64,000 nt of DNA from Turnera subulata. Lineage: Eukaryota > Streptophyta > Magnoliopsida > Malpighiales > Passifloraceae. The notes beneath the pieces were generated by a model. It ran no database searches, was not told the DNA's origin, and was given only the letters and a program-made list of their open reading frames with translations. This document shows positions 10,933-23,368 of the stretch, piece by piece. The stretch's first letter is position 1. Each line of letters begins with the position of its first letter. The stretch lies in NCBI GenBank assembly GCA_028386065.3, contig JAKUCV010007776.1, forward strand, positions 349,541-413,540. Reading direction: 5' to 3'. The translations under genes and the position numbers were made by a program.

Positions 10933-12337
10933 GTGTGACAGGAATGATGACAATGTGGAAGACGCTGATTTTTTACTCACAGTCTGGGACAACTTCCTAA
11001 TGTTGCAGTCTTTTTCATTTTTTTTTTTTGTCTCATCCAAATGTCGCAGCCAACACTAAGCAGTAGAAAACGTGGGCATATGCTGACATTCATATGGTCA
11101 CTACACCGTCAATGTTTAATTATTGAAAGCAATAATCAGGGTGCTACTCCATTGCATCTTGTTTTTTCTCTTGACCATCAAACGCCAATCTGTCACTATC
11201 AAACCAACTTCTTTTCATTCTATACATTATTTAGTTAGTGAGTGGATTGCATTTTACCCATCCCTTCTTTCTTTCAAAAATAAATTGGGCCGCAACTTTA
11301 AAAAATAATTATTTTGTTATAAATAAACTATTTGCATGTCATTGTTACTCGGGTAAAATTTGTTTTTACCGTGATGAAAATTATCAACGGTAAATATTTT
11401 TTTCTTCACTTAACATTTACTTGGATTCATCTCTTTGGCCAATCAACTTTTATAATTCTATTTGTCTTAATCTTAATATCATCTTCCTCCACCTAACATC
11501 TATTTGATTTTATTTCTTCAAATTAATCAAACCCATTTGTTTTTATCCTCTAATTTTCAATTATATATATACCCCTTCATTCGATCACATTTCTACACTT
11601 ATATTCTAACATAAGTGTCACATTTCTTCTCATATGTATATTCTTCTCAATTATTCTCTATTATCAATATTATCATCAACGTTGTATTATTATCTTAAAA
11701 CTTGTATTATTACCATAAAAAATGAATTACATCTTCAATTTTATAACATATCTTACTATCTTAAATTTATTGTTTCAAACTTTTAATATCTTGAATTAAA
11801 TTAATTAGAAATTCAAATAGTTTATTTATGGAATGTATCGATGTATAATACATGGAAAGGCCGCCCAAAATGATTGTTCAATTTTAAAAAATAAGGAAAA
11901 AAATACCACAGACAAACGCAAACCTCCATCAATTCTTTAATTAAAAAAAATCGATAAACAAACCCCAACCTCCATCAATACGCTTCTCACAGCAGCAATC
12001 ATCTTCACAATCACCCTCTCCCACCGTCACAACCATGACCGGCTACCACTTCATGGAATTTGCATAAAGGCTGCGATAACCACTCGCCTGAATACGCTAC
12101 AGCCTACTACAACCATGTCAAAATTGTCAACGCCTACAGAACCAACAAATGGTGACAACGCCATAATAATTTGCTACCACCAACAACCAAAACAATCCAT
12201 TGTTAACAACCAAAGATACATCAACAACGTTAGTTCACAAGAACAAAACAGAAACAACAAATTACCATTAGTATAATCTGAAACTGGGCAAAGGATGGGA
12301 GGAAGAAAGAAACGAGAAGGAAGAAGGCATAGGCAAT
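10933..12337. other. Duplicated non-coding block (matches 13640-14332 and 29082-29785)
   Basis: No gene seen. It has T-rich and A/T-rich stretches and a C/A-rich zone around 11980-12250 with many caac/cca triplets, all recurring in copy 2. Short open frames at 11041-11308 are not conserved between the copies. Confidence 0.6.
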
Positions 12338-12537
12338 GATAAATAATCAATGCCAGGTCAAGTTAGTTTGGTAATTTTCTAGTCTAAAGGAAAGTGAATT
12401 TGTGTTATCCACTTTACCTAGTCTAAAGGGAAGTGGATTTGTTCTATCTACCTAGTCTTTAGGTTGTTACCAAGTCTTTAAGAAGTATTAGTGGGTTTTC
12501 TATTTTCTAGGTTAGTGAGTAGTTAAATGCCAGTTTA
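12338..12537. other. Junction segment between the two duplication copies
   Basis: About 200 bases not matched at the end of copy 2. It contains an internal near-repeat (tagtctaaaggaaagtg at about 12379 and tagtctaaagggaagtg at about 12419). It abuts the truncated LTR start at 12538. Confidence 0.5.
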
Positions 12538-13012
12538 TCCCATCTAACTTTCGGAATGAGGAGTCCCTACTCCTATATATAGCCCATCCACCTCCTCAAT
12601 TGATGGCTAGGATCGCACCTCTAGAAGGCTCCACGATCCAATGGCTACAAATACAAGTTCTAGATATTTTCCCCTAAAATATCTAGCCATATACATCCAC
12701 ACTTGGCCTAGAATGTTGTAGACACTCTAGAACATTCTCCAAGCTTCCTTCCACAAAGTTCGATAAGGTTCTAGGAGGTTCTAGACCCTTCTAGAACTTC
12801 TAGGATCTTCCACTCACTTTTAGAATTCTCTAGAGTATTCCCCATGGTTCTAGAGAATTCCAAACCCTTCTAGAATATTCTAGAACTCTCTAGGGTACTT
12901 CACCACTATCTAGCGAATTCCGCCTTTCTCAGAGAACTCCACACGTCCCTTGTGCAATCCGGGTCTCTCTCGAATTTTCCGCACAATTCTTGAGCCCTTG
13001 TCGCGCACCGTG
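12538..13012 (-). repeat. Truncated LTR of the gag-protease family (duplicate)
   Basis: Matches 4675-5146 of the 5' LTR, lacking the first 245 bases, and ends at the same gtgaca. There is no partner LTR. It marks the start of duplication copy 2. Confidence 0.8.
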
Positions 13013-14317
13013 ACACTTTGCTTCGAGTAGAATATTTAGTCACTTATGTATAATTGAGTGTAGTAAATTCATGTGGATGGTTGACCGTTGGCCTACTTGG
13101 CCCTTTGTTAGTTTGTTTTCAATGTTTTAAGCAGATCACCGCTGACACAATGTACTATGCATGGACTCCCTCGATCGTTTTTTTTTTGTTTAAAATTTCT
13201 CACGCATATATACCAACCAATATCGACTATATTATCCAAACTTAAAAGATTATTTACTAAAATTTTCCATTTATACGTTATTTAATAAAAAATATAATTA
13301 AAATCAATAATCTTTTTTTTATATATATTTGTTATATGCGGCGCAAATCAATAATCATTTACAATTTAGAAATTTTAAAACGATGATTAATTTGAAACAA
13401 AACAAAATCTCTAAAACGACACTTAAAAAAAAAAAAAACAGGGGGAGTACAAATCACAAGTGCAAGCTTAATTACCTCCTTAATCATCGTTCTCTATCAC
13501 CCTCTTGTAGGGGGTGATTTGAATTTTATTTGATAATGAAATTTAATTTCTATTTTCAGTTAATTTATTATTTGAATTTTTTTATTTAAATAGCAATATA
13601 TTGTTAAGGCATTAATCCAAAGAGAAGAGTACGAGATGTGTCATATATGTGACAGGAATGATGACGTGGAAGACGCTGTTTTTTACTCATTGGGGACAAC
13701 TTCCTAATGTTGCAGTTTTTTTTTTTTGGTTGTCTCATCCAAATGTCGCAGTCAACACTAAGCAGGAGAAAACATGGGCATATGCTGACATTCATATATG
13801 GTCACTACACTGTCAACGTTTAATTATTGAAGCCAATAATCAGGGTGCTACTCCATTACATCTTGTTTTTTCTTTTTTTTGGTGTAACACCAATCTTTCA
13901 CTATCAAACCGACTTCTTTTCATTCTATACATTATTTAGCTGGTGAGTGGATTGCATTTTACCCATCCCGACTTTCTTTCAAAAACAAATTGGGCCCCAA
14001 CTTTATAAAATAAGTATTTTGTTATAAATAAACTATTTCCATGCCATTGTTATTCTTCAGTAATATTCGTTTTTACCATATTGAAATTTATCAACGGTAA
14101 ATATTTTGCTTTCACTTAACGTTCACTTGGATTCATCTCTTTGGCCAATTATTTTTTATAATTCTATTAGTCTTAATCTTAATATCATTTTCCTCCACCT
14201 AACATCTATTTGATTTTATTTCTTCAAATTAATCAAATTATTTTTATCTTCTAATTTTCAACTATATATATACCCCTTCATTCCATCACATTTCTACTCT
14301 TCTATTCTAACATAAGC
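13013..14317. other. Duplicated non-coding flank
   Basis: Matches 5147-5733 and then 10933-11620. It preserves the unoccupied insertion sites of the solo LTR (about 13607) and of the short LINE (about 13630). No gene recognised. Confidence 0.65.
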
Positions 14318-14366
14318 GCCACATCTCTTCTCTTTTTTTTTTTTAGAAAACGGCTACTTATATTGA

Positions 14367-15466
14367 CTAATTTGGATGAATTACATCAATATCAGCCCTT
14401 GTAATATCAAGGATGCTACTGGGAAAGTCTATAAACGAAGACTTTTCCGACTCAAAAGAAGATGCGAGTTGGCAGAGAGCATGAGCTGCCTTATTACATG
14501 ACCTTGGAATATAAAGAAACTGAACTGACACAAATTGACTTGCAAGTAAACGGATGTCGCTAACGACACGTCCTAAAGGAGAATTATCCATCGTCTGGCG
14601 GTTGAGTGCGCAGATGATTGCCTGTGCATCCATCTCCAACTGAACGTGTTCGATTTGCTTCTCTAGAGCTAAGCAAACCCTTAACCGTGCAGCATATGCC
14701 TCCCCAGCTGTATCGGCAAGCCTAGACGGGAACCACTTGGTAGCCATTGCTATAACCTCTCCCTCATGGTTCCTGATAATTTCCCCCAACCTAACACCAT
14801 CAGGTTTAATGGAAACATCAGTGTTTAGCAGTGTTATCAAACCCGTACCGACCTGGACGTTTGAACCTGGTTAACCGTCACCCGGCTGGGTCTCCGGGTT
14901 TCGGTTCTCTTTGTTAATTTCTGGTTGAACCGCGGTTTGGCCAGTATTTACCCGGAAAAACTACGACCTGGAGGCCCGACCGGTTCAACCTCCGGTCTGG
15001 GTTTAATAACAGTGGTGTTTAGCTTGAAAATCTGGGGCGGTGGTGGCTCCCATTGTTGCCGTGGTTGCCGAGAAGGACTGGAAATGCCAGGAGCATTCGC
15101 TTATTTGTAGCTATGGAGAAAAGCAAGGGCAATGAAAGGAATTTGATCGACATTGATGCCTGCATTCTAAAAAACCAATAAGTTTTGGTCCTTCCAGATT
15201 GACCACGCAATGGCTATCACACGTTCAAAAGCCTCCTGTCCACGGTTTTGCAGAATCTCTTGGAGCCACTGTGATGGCGTAATAGCTGTTGAGTTACAGA
15301 TTTGCAATGGAATAGGGCTCTTTTGCCACATCAAAGCTAACCAAGGACAATCCTTGAGGATGTGGATCGTGGATTCTGGGGCATTATGGCATCGTGGGCA
15401 TACTATATCAATATTACCAAGTCTGATAACCACATTTTTCCGAACTGGTAAGCTGTTGGTGCACAA
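14367..15466 (-). pseudogene. LINE ORF2 C-terminus: zf-RVT and RNase H, interrupted by a MITE
   Basis: At 15167-15466 the minus strand encodes the zf-RVT zinc-binding region (CPRCHNAPESTIHILKDCPW) seen near the end of plant L1 ORF2. At 14367-14828 it encodes an RNase H-like domain of the plant reverse-transcriptase-associated type (GEAYAARLRVCLALEKQIEH, then IPRSCNKAAHALCQLA). The hAT MITE at 14829-15014 splits the N-terminal part of this domain. The reading frame also changes between the two domains. RNase H would remove RNA from the RNA-DNA hybrid during insertion; here it is not functional. Confidence 0.75.
14829..15014. mobile_element. hAT-type MITE inside the LINE
   Basis: The terminal inverted repeats are CAGTGTTATCAAACCC on the left and, in reverse complement, CACTGTTATTAAACCC on the right. 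An exact 8-bp duplication, GTGTTTAG, flanks it (14821-14828 and 15015-15022). It is 186 bp, GC-richer than its surroundings and non-coding. It breaks the LINE RNase H frame, so it inserted after the LINE. Confidence 0.85.
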
Positions 15467-15508
15467 TCTCCACTCAAAGGATCTTAGCTTGGGGAGTGCA
15501 TGTAATTT

Positions 15509-17571
15509 CTATAGATTTTGCCACCATTGATTGTTACAACTAGGAATAATAGACCTATCACCAGCACGTGTAGGATGGATCAGTGCTAAAAAAATTCCAT
15601 AACCAGACTTGACCGTATAGTCTCTTGACGGGGAGTGGAACCAATAAGGGCTGTCAGGTAGGTCCTGGGCGTTGATGGGAATACTTTTGATAAGTTGAGC
15701 TTCTGTGGGTGAGAATAGATCATCGATAAGTCCATATTTCCACTCACCCCCTTCAGAATCAGTTAAATCGGATATCCGAGTATTTGGAGTTAACAAAGTG
15801 GATGTTGTGGAAATCTGAGGAGTGTTGTGATCCGGCAACCAGTTATCACCCCAAACCTGCACTTGCTGAATAGTACCAATCAACCAATGGAACCCTTGGT
15901 GCAGGACCTCTCTAGCCTCGCATATGCTCCTCCAAGCGTAGCTTGGTCTGAATCCGATTGGGGCTTTAATAAAAAAGGAACTTGGGAAATATGGAGCTTT
16001 GAGAAACGAGCAATAAGACTATTATCATTGCTAATCAACCTCCAATCTTGTTTCGCCAGAAAAGCCAAGTTAAAGGCATCAACTGATCTGAATCCCATTC
16101 CTCCAGCACTCTTTCATCGGCAAAGCTTGTCCCAAGACATCCAGTGGATCTTCTTTCTACCATGCTTTTGCCCCCACCAAAATTGACGAATGAGGACTTC
16201 TAGTTCATTACAAATGGACTGAGGCAAGAGAAAACAACTCATCACATAATGAGGAATTACTTGTGCAACATATTTGATAAATAACTCTCTCCCTGCTTCA
16301 GATAATAGTCGTTCTTTCCACTGACCCATTTTCTTTATCAGCCTGTCTCTCACGGAGGCAAAAATCAGCTTCTTTGATTTATTCATTATTGCCGGTAAAC
16401 CCAGATGCTTGTCAAACTTGTCAACTTCCTTTATATCTAAATCTCCTTAGATATGTGATATTAATTCATTAGGAACATTTCAGCTAAAGACAACTTCGGA
16501 CTTATCCAGGTTTACCTTTTGCCCTGAAGCTAACTCGTACTGAAAAAGAATACTCTTCAGTAAAAGAGCCTCTGTGCGGGTGGCACGGGTAAAAAGGACA
16601 CTGTCATCGGCAAAAAATAGATGTGAAACAATAAGAGCTGTTCTACAAATTTGAATTCCATGTAGCAGACCTGTGGAATGAGCTTTACGGAGAAAAGCTG
16701 AGAATCCTTCAACACAAAGTAAGAAGAGATATGGTGAGAGTGGATCTCCTTGCCTGATTCCCCTAGAAGGAATAATAGTATGCTGAGGTACTCGATTAAT
16801 GAGTAGGGAATAAGAGACAGATCGAACACACTACATAACTAGATTGATCCATTTGGAGCACTTTGTTCTTCACCAATGATGTCAGGAAGGAACCTCTTTA
16901 GTTTATTAGCAATACACTTCGTGATCAACTTGAACAAAGCATTACATAGACTAATAGGTCTAAACTGGCTACATTCCTCCGGGTTTTTGACCTTTGGTAT
17001 CAATGTTATAAATGCATGATTCAGACTAGCTGGGTCAACCCCATTATTAAGAACCTCCATCACGGTGCAACAGACATCATCTCCCACGCGACCCCAGAAT
17101 CTTTGAAAGAATAAAGAAGGCATTCCATTAGGTTCTGGAGCTTTGGACGGGTGCATCTTGGACAGAGCATTCCATACTTCAGCTTGTGAGAAAGGACAAT
17201 CCAGAGCCTCTCCCATCTGTGGGGAAAATCACGGTTGGATATCGTCTGAAACCGGTTCTACATTGACCACTCCACTAGAGGAAAAGAGATCAGTAAAAAA
17301 ATGAATTAAAAACATCAGCCTCCTCAGATTGAGAACGTACCCAACTACCAGAAGCATTCCTAATGCGCATAATGGAATTGGATTTTCCTCTTTGGTTAGC
17401 TTTGTGGAAGAAGAACTGAGTGTTCTTATCACCCTTTTTCAACCATAAAACCCTTGACCTTTGAGCCCACATCAAATCCTCCTTATGAATGAGATCCTCC
17501 AGCTCCTTATTTAGGGCCTTGGAGCGCAACACCACTTGATCCGTCTGAGATTGTGAGTTTAGTTTGGCCAA
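15509..17571 (-). pseudogene. LINE ORF2 reverse transcriptase, multiply frameshifted
   Basis: Consecutive minus-strand frames spell out a plant L1 reverse transcriptase: the pre-RT linker (WAQRSRVLWLKKGDKNTQFF) at 17290-17571, fingers (KMHPSKAPEPNGMPSLFFQR, HAFITLIPKV, FRPISLCNALFKLITK) at 16839-17216, the catalytic FADDS near 16600, then thumb and connection segments (LLSEAGRELFIKYVAQVIPH, KIHWMSWDKLC) at 15880-16386 and the post-RT region at 15509-15883. The pieces are in different frames with intervening stops. The enzyme would copy LINE RNA at the nicked target. Confidence 0.8.
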
Positions 17572-17625
17572 TTCCTCACGCTTGGATCTGATGGAGGAAA
17601 TAATATGCCCAAAGTGGACAGAGCT

Positions 17626-18500
17626 TCACTTTTGTAAGTTTTCCCCACATTTTTCAAGTTTCCCCTTAACATTAACCATAGACTCCATCGACAAGACATG
17701 CTGCCAAGTATCATTGATTGTGTTATCACAGCCCTCATTAGTTAGCCATACCGATTCAAAACGAAACATCTTCTTACTTTCGGGCAACAAAAGAAGGAGC
17801 ACGATCAAAGAGTAATTTAAGAGGTGCATGATCAAAACTCTATCGTGGAAGATGTTTGACAAGGGCATTAGGAAATAATAAAGGCCCGGAACTTATAGCA
17901 AGCATACGATCAATCCTTTCCTCAATATGAACTCCATTAACATGCCCATTCGACCAAGTAAAGTCACACCCCGAATAGCCAAGATCAAAGAGTTGTGATG
18001 TAGTTAGCAATTCATGAAAAGCCTGCATTGCAGCAAAGCTCCGGGGTCTACCGACTCTCTTCTCAGTTTGATACAAGACCTCATTGAAATTGCCCCCACA
18101 CAGCCAAGGCTAGGCATGGTCCTCACCAAGATGGTTCAACAGTTGCCATGTGCACCACTTCTCGATAGCTTGTGGCCACCCATACATCCCCGAGAAATGC
18201 CATGTACCTGCCTCACCTACTCCATCAACTAATACATCGATATGATGAAGGCTCAATGATCTGAGAGTGACATCTACACCTTCCTGCCAGAGCAAAGCCA
18301 ATCCACCACTACGTTGTCTACCAAAACCCTCACATTCTACAACCAACAACCCATCCCAATTGAGACGTCTCCGAATAGGTTGCATCTCAGAGTTTTTTAA
18401 TCTAGTTTTTTGAAAGGAAAACTAGAAGAGGATTTTCAAGCACAATTTGCTTACAATGAGATGATACTGCATGTGGATCCCCTAAACCACAGTAGTTCCA
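17626..18500 (-). pseudogene. LINE ORF2 endonuclease (EEP/APE-like), broken
   Basis: The minus strand near 18480-18500 reads a decayed version of the ORF2 start (LLCWNYCGLGDP). It is followed by GFGRQRSGGLALLWQEGVDV and HHIDVLVDG at 18110-18385, then LFDLGYSGCDFTWSNGHVN with ERIDRML at 17840-18076. These are the successive motifs of the apurinic-like endonuclease that nicks target DNA. The first frame is interrupted by a stop after the opening motif. Confidence 0.75.
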
Positions 18501-18511
18501 ACATAGGAGAC

Positions 18512-19921
18512 TCATTGGGATTGGCGGGGCTGCTCTGCAGCCTCTACCGTTAATGATTGGTCATCCGCTAAGGCGGATATGGTGTCTTCTCTGTGTTTCT
18601 TCCCAACTCCATCTAACTTCATTATAACAATCTCATCAACCTCCATAATACACATACGTTTAGTCGCTAGTGCCCCGCCAGATTCACCTCCAATTACTGA
18701 TGTCTTCTCTCTAGCTAGGCGCTTCCATTTGGATATTGCTTTCATTCTCGAAGTAGAGAAATTCTGGGAAGCTTCGTTGATCAGAAGAGTAGAGGTTGAA
18801 CCGGAGCCCTGTTCTTGAAGATCAGATGCACGAATAGTTGTAGTACCCTCATTCAGCCTACTGTCTTTCGAATGAACAACATTGGGATGAGAGTCAAAAG
18901 TAAAGTTTGGAGAAGATTCAGACCTAACATTTGTTAATAGACTCGGCTTGGTGATGTGAGCCCCCTCTCTTGGTTGAATTGGACTAGTGATGCTAAATTG
19001 TGTCAGCTTATGGGAGATGCCCCTCGTAGGTGTGAGAAGGTCAGGGTCCACCAGGCAAGTCCCTGGTATTATGGTGTCAATTGCGACCAGAACGGGATTT
19101 TTAGTGCCCCTGCTAGCAGGAATATTCTTGTTCATGTCAGAGATAAATGCCACATCCTTTCCCCGAATACCAGAAAACTTGCTAATGATCTCCTTCTCAG
19201 CCTATTCACTGGACCTGATAGCACCAGTTTGACCCTCCTCATGTTGCACTTTCTCCTTCACCACAGTATCTCTCCTCCTACACTCACTCCTACTAAAAAC
19301 CCAATTCATGCCAGCTGGTTTGAAGATTAACTTACGTCGAACTTTGTCGTTGGACCTGACACCCTGAAACAACACAGGACGACAGAGTAGAGATTCCCTC
19401 AGGTCCTCCCCATACTGATATAACTCCAGATTCAACAAATCAGCATCGTCAATATGGGGACAATCTTTAGCAATATGCCCTAGTCGTCCATAATGATAGC
19501 AGAAGAAGGGAAATCTTTCACACTTGTAGTATATCCACACCTCGCGGCCATCCTTGAGCACCACAGTCAAACCCCGTAGCAGGGGGAACGAAAATCTTTC
19601 ACAAATCTGAACCGAATAAACATCCCAGGATCCAAACTCCGTTCTTGGTTCAGGTGCACAAAAGACCCGAGCTTATTCCTCAGTTGTTCAATGAATCGTT
19701 CTTTTCTATAATTCAAAGGAATATCTTAAGCCCTAGCCCATACCGGGACATGAAACACCGGAAGCTCAGATGGTTGCTCACTGCCCTTAACTTCTCTCAA
19801 TAACACAACCTGATTGTCAAAATTCCAAGGCTCCTACTCCAATATTCTTTCCTTATCGCGCCAATGCTGGAATTGAAAAACCAATAGGTTCTTGTCGAGA
19901 TGAGAGATCCTGACATCATGG
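18512..19921 (-). pseudogene. LINE ORF1: CCHC finger and C-terminal tail
   Basis: At 19202-19570 the frame has the conserved KCERFPFFCYHYGRLGHIAK segment; the CCHC is degraded (second Cys replaced by Tyr-Gly). At 18512-19153 there is a 213-codon Ser/Thr-rich tail ending with SRMKAISKWKRLAREK, the basic motif common near the end of plant L1 ORF1. The DUF4283 half reads in pieces at 19600-19920, and continues across the solo LTR insertion at 21268-21396 (VGSLWTDRPFNVQALMRTVR). The host frame is therefore split by the 1.3 kb insertion at 19927-21262. Confidence 0.75.
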
Positions 19922-19926
19922 GTAGC

Positions 19927-21262
19927 TGTTCGTCGCAAAACCGGCTACAAGTGCACAGCATTGCTGTAGTAAACAAGGTCGAATCACAGGGACTACGAAA
20001 TAACACTGTCCTTAGAGCTTTTCATCGATTAGACTATAAAACAACAAATAAATAAAAGAGTCGATTTGATGGGAGTAATAAAATAAAGTAAATAAACTAA
20101 AAGTAAAGTAATAGCGTGTACTGGTGAAAAGGAGTAGTAATAAGGGAACCTAGGTTGATTGGGGTTCACTACAGCGCGTGCTGTCTAAGTAATAAAACTA
20201 TGGTTTGGCTAGCTTATTCGTCTACCTTGTAGGGCTCCCTAGCCTATGTTAATCTATATCTTGCATCCACTCGCTCTATAGAATCTACCCTAGTCGAGAC
20301 TACCTTGCATCCGCTCGCTTTAGTCTAAATCTAGGGCGCAGTGGGCACTGTGCTAGGTGCTTGATCCTCAACTAACCTAAAAGTAGAGATCCTTTTACTA
20401 GTAGGGTAGAGGCTGAGTATGGAACGTTCTGATTTCTTAGTTTCTCCACTAGGTGCTTCACTAAGTCGTCTAAGGTGCACAAGAGGGTGATTAGGCCGCA
20501 TCTGCTGTTAAGCTCTCCATACATAAATCAAAGAATAACAAATAATAGAAGAAAAAACACGAATTATTACTCAAACATAAGACTGTAGCTACATCCCATA
20601 AACCTAGAAAAGAGAAATTAGTTCACGAAGAAACTAAAAAAAACAATAGATAGCAACAGCGACATGCTGTTAAATAAAAACCCAAAAGGTCTTCACTTTG
20701 CTTCAGCCGAATTCTCCACCCTCTCCTACTCTAAAAGATGACTTTTTTTGTTGCTGAGAAAAGAGTGTGTCGATGGGCCAAAAGGCTCTCTTATTAGGGG
20801 TTTTATTATTTTCTATTTATATAGAACAAAGTCTTTGATAAAACCCTAAGTCTTAGAAATAAGTTTTCTTCTCAAAACCTAACAGCAAAAGGTCTTCTTT
20901 CCTTCCAAGGAGTGTCCACGTGATCTTCAATAAAATCTCCTTGAATTTAGGCTCAAGCTCTAAATTAATTATAAAAATCAGGACTTTAACGTAGCGCTAC
21001 TATCAGGTTGCATCTGGGCGCTGTCGCTGGTGCAGTTTGAACTGGAACTGGGCATTCAGCAGCGCCTCGCTGTTTTCGAGCCAAAATCATCAAAATCCAC
21101 TCCAGAATGGACCTAATTGCACCTGAAAGCAAACAAGCGCTAGGAAAGTAGAATTTGGTGTAAAAGCAAGTGACTTCCTATCTAAATGCATGATTTGATG
21201 CTAAATGCAAGGCCAAAAGACTACAGTGCACGCTATAAAAGTATGTAATTTCATGCTCATCA
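19927..21262 (-). mobile_element. Solo LTR inside LINE ORF1
   Basis: On the minus strand it starts TGATGAGCATGAAATTAC and ends TTTGCGACGAACA, with the TG...CA ends of an LTR. An exact 5-bp duplication GTAGC flanks it (19922-19926 and 21263-21267). LINE ORF1 coding resumes correctly on both sides. The 1336-bp interior has no open frame. It includes repeated segments such as cttgcatccactcgct/cttgcatccgctcgct (about 20271 and 20304). Superfamily not determined. Confidence 0.85.
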
Positions 21263-21267
21263 GTAGC

Positions 21268-21520
21268 CTTCCACAATTGTCTCACCGTTCGCATCAACGC
21301 TTGCACATTAAAAGGTCTGTCAGTCCACAAAGAGCCTACGAGGCTAAGATTCAGTTTAGTCGGGCCTGTTTCAACCTCGTCTTTTTTGAAGACCAAAGCC
21401 TCCTGTTCCTCTGCAGGTGGGACAATAGGGGGGTCTACCCTCTAACTCATCCTCTAACGAATTATTATCCACAATACCTTAATCAAGCTAAGCAAAACCA
21501 CCCTAAAAGGGAGAAGAAAA
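21268..21520 (-). pseudogene. LINE ORF1 N-terminal segment and 5' leader
   Basis: Minus-strand frame 21178-21396 holds the start of DUF4283 (LNLSLVGSLWTDRPFNVQAL) before the solo LTR. The rest up to 21520 is LINE 5' leader, which continues at 28996-29066 beyond the gypsy insertion. Confidence 0.65.
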
Positions 21521-21525
21521 CCCAA

Positions 21526-22502
21526 TGATGCAAACAAGGAGCCTTCTAGCACCATAGGAGAGGATGATGGCACCATGGCATTACCTCAAGGTCCAATTAC
21601 AAGAGCAAGATCAAAGATGCTCAAGGATCAGCTCTCGGTTCGCATTCAAGCATTCTTGAACAAAGAGCTGCAAGAGGACATCCTGATCAAGCTTGGAGAG
21701 AAGCTGAAACAGAAGCCCATTTATCTGCTGTCAATTAAGGAGTAATTGACTCAAGAGCATTGGTGGGGTCCAGTCGACATCAGCCATTTGCTAGTGGGCC
21801 ATGTCGACATATCCTTAGGCTTTTTATTTAGAGTTGCCGAATTTTATAATTATGTGTTTTGATTGTAAATTCGGTTTGGACTTTTATTTAGTTAATAATG
21901 TTGGGTCAAGTCCATTGTTAATTAGCTAGTTATGGTGGGCTTAAGTTATTTGGGGTTTATTTGTAAGGTTTTAATTAGTGTCTAATTAATGTGGGCTCAA
22001 TTAAAAACCAGGTCCAACTAGGGTTAGGGTTTCGGCAAGCCTAGTCTATTAGGTTTAGGGTTTTGGTTAGTGTTCATTAGAGGGGTGGCCGGCCTAGGGT
22101 TAGTATAAATAGCATCTTTTTATGTTTTGGAAAGGGTTAGACATTCTGAAAATTAAAAAGACGGTTTCTCTTTTAAGAGTTTCTTTTTGTTTGAGTGATT
22201 CAAACATCAAACCATAGTGTGCTGATTCACTTGGTTTATTCTAGGGAATTAGATTTACTTATCGGATTAACTAATCTGTGGCGTGAATTCTGATTCCTTT
22301 GGTGTTGTTTGTCTGATTTCTTATTGATTAGGGTCAGGTGGCGACATCCCCTTTTGGTGATTCAATTGTTCTTATTTCTTTTCATGCTAATTTGGGAGGG
22401 AATAAGGGGAGGCGAATTGCTGAGTTTAATTGAGATTGAGGTCAGGACCACAATCTGATTTAGTAGGAATTCTGGTGCTGATTCTAGGGTTCTACTGTAT
22501 CA
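21526..22502 (+). repeat. 5' LTR of the gypsy element
   Basis: 977 bp, TG...CA ends. Contains a TATA-like agtataaatagcatc at about 22101, expected to drive the element's transcript. An open stretch near the start (21526-21750) is the copy of the pol C-terminus that also lies in the 3' LTR, here without the stop codon at its beginning. Confidence 0.92.
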
Positions 22503-22507
22503 ACTTT

Positions 22508-22522
22508 TGGTAGCGGAGCAGG
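22508..22522 (+). promoter_or_regulatory. Primer-binding site of the gypsy element
   Basis: TGGTAGCGGAGCAGG followed by tttc, five bases after the 5' LTR. It fits the complement of the initiator-methionine tRNA 3' end with two substitutions and one missing C. Confidence 0.75.
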
Positions 22523-23368
22523 TTTCAATCAATCATACCCCGTTGTGTTTTTGTTTCTGTCAATTGTGTTGTCTTTGAATTTGTGGCCTCTTCTTTGCTG
22601 TTCTTCAGTTTTCTGTGTCGAGTACTATTCATCAGAATAGTAAACCCTAATCTTTACTGTTCACCGAAATTAAAAAAAAGTCGAATTTAATTTCTGTTAC
22701 TGTTGACAATATTAAAAAAAAAGGAGTTGTTCTGTGTTTAGCTGCCGTCGACATCAATTATATAAAAAAAATAAAATGCAAAGTCGACTTGGTTGAATTA
22801 GGGTTTCTGAAATTAGGGTCTCTTGGAATTGTTTATTCTTGCTGATTGGAATTGCAATTTGGGAAATCTTGTTGCAGAACTGAAATTGGGGCGAATTGAT
22901 TTGGTCAATTATCTGTTGAATTGGCTGATTTGGGTTGATTGGAATTGTTGGAATTCGTTGGATTGTGATTTGGTGTTGTCGTTTTTTTGTGTTTCTGTTG
23001 GAGTACAAAATTTTGCTGCCAAATTTCTTTTCTTTCAGTAAATTGCCGAGTTGAGCTTTTTATTTGTGTTGAGTGATTATTGTTTCATAATTACTTGACA
23101 ATACCAATAATCGAAAACATACAATTCTTGTTCTGTGTGTGTTATTTCTTTTCTTCTTGGAGTCTGATTTGTTTCTAGATTTGCTAGCCTTTCTTTCTTA
23201 TCTATTAGGGTTTGATTTGTTTATTTAGATCCCAACTAATAAACTGAAGTTGAATCAGGAGAGGTAAAAGGCTGAGAGATTACAACAATTGCCAAAAGTG
23301 TACACACGAGATCTGCAAACACGTGAGGATTTGTTTATTACTAACAAGTTTTCTCAGGTTTTAGCATC
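22523..23368 (+). other. Untranslated leader of the gypsy element
   Basis: About 850 bases between the primer-binding site and the gag start. T-rich with short upstream frames; no gene recognised. Confidence 0.6.

Larger units (their letters stand above)
4675..12338 (+). repeat. Tandem duplication, copy 1
   Basis: Once the later insertions (5739-8646 and 8681-10915) are removed, this block runs collinear with 12538-29785 minus its own insertion. It starts inside an LTR at tcccatctaac, passes through the LTR end and the flank at 5147-5738, and continues through 10933-12338. The matching stretches differ by scattered substitutions and small indels. Confidence 0.8.
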
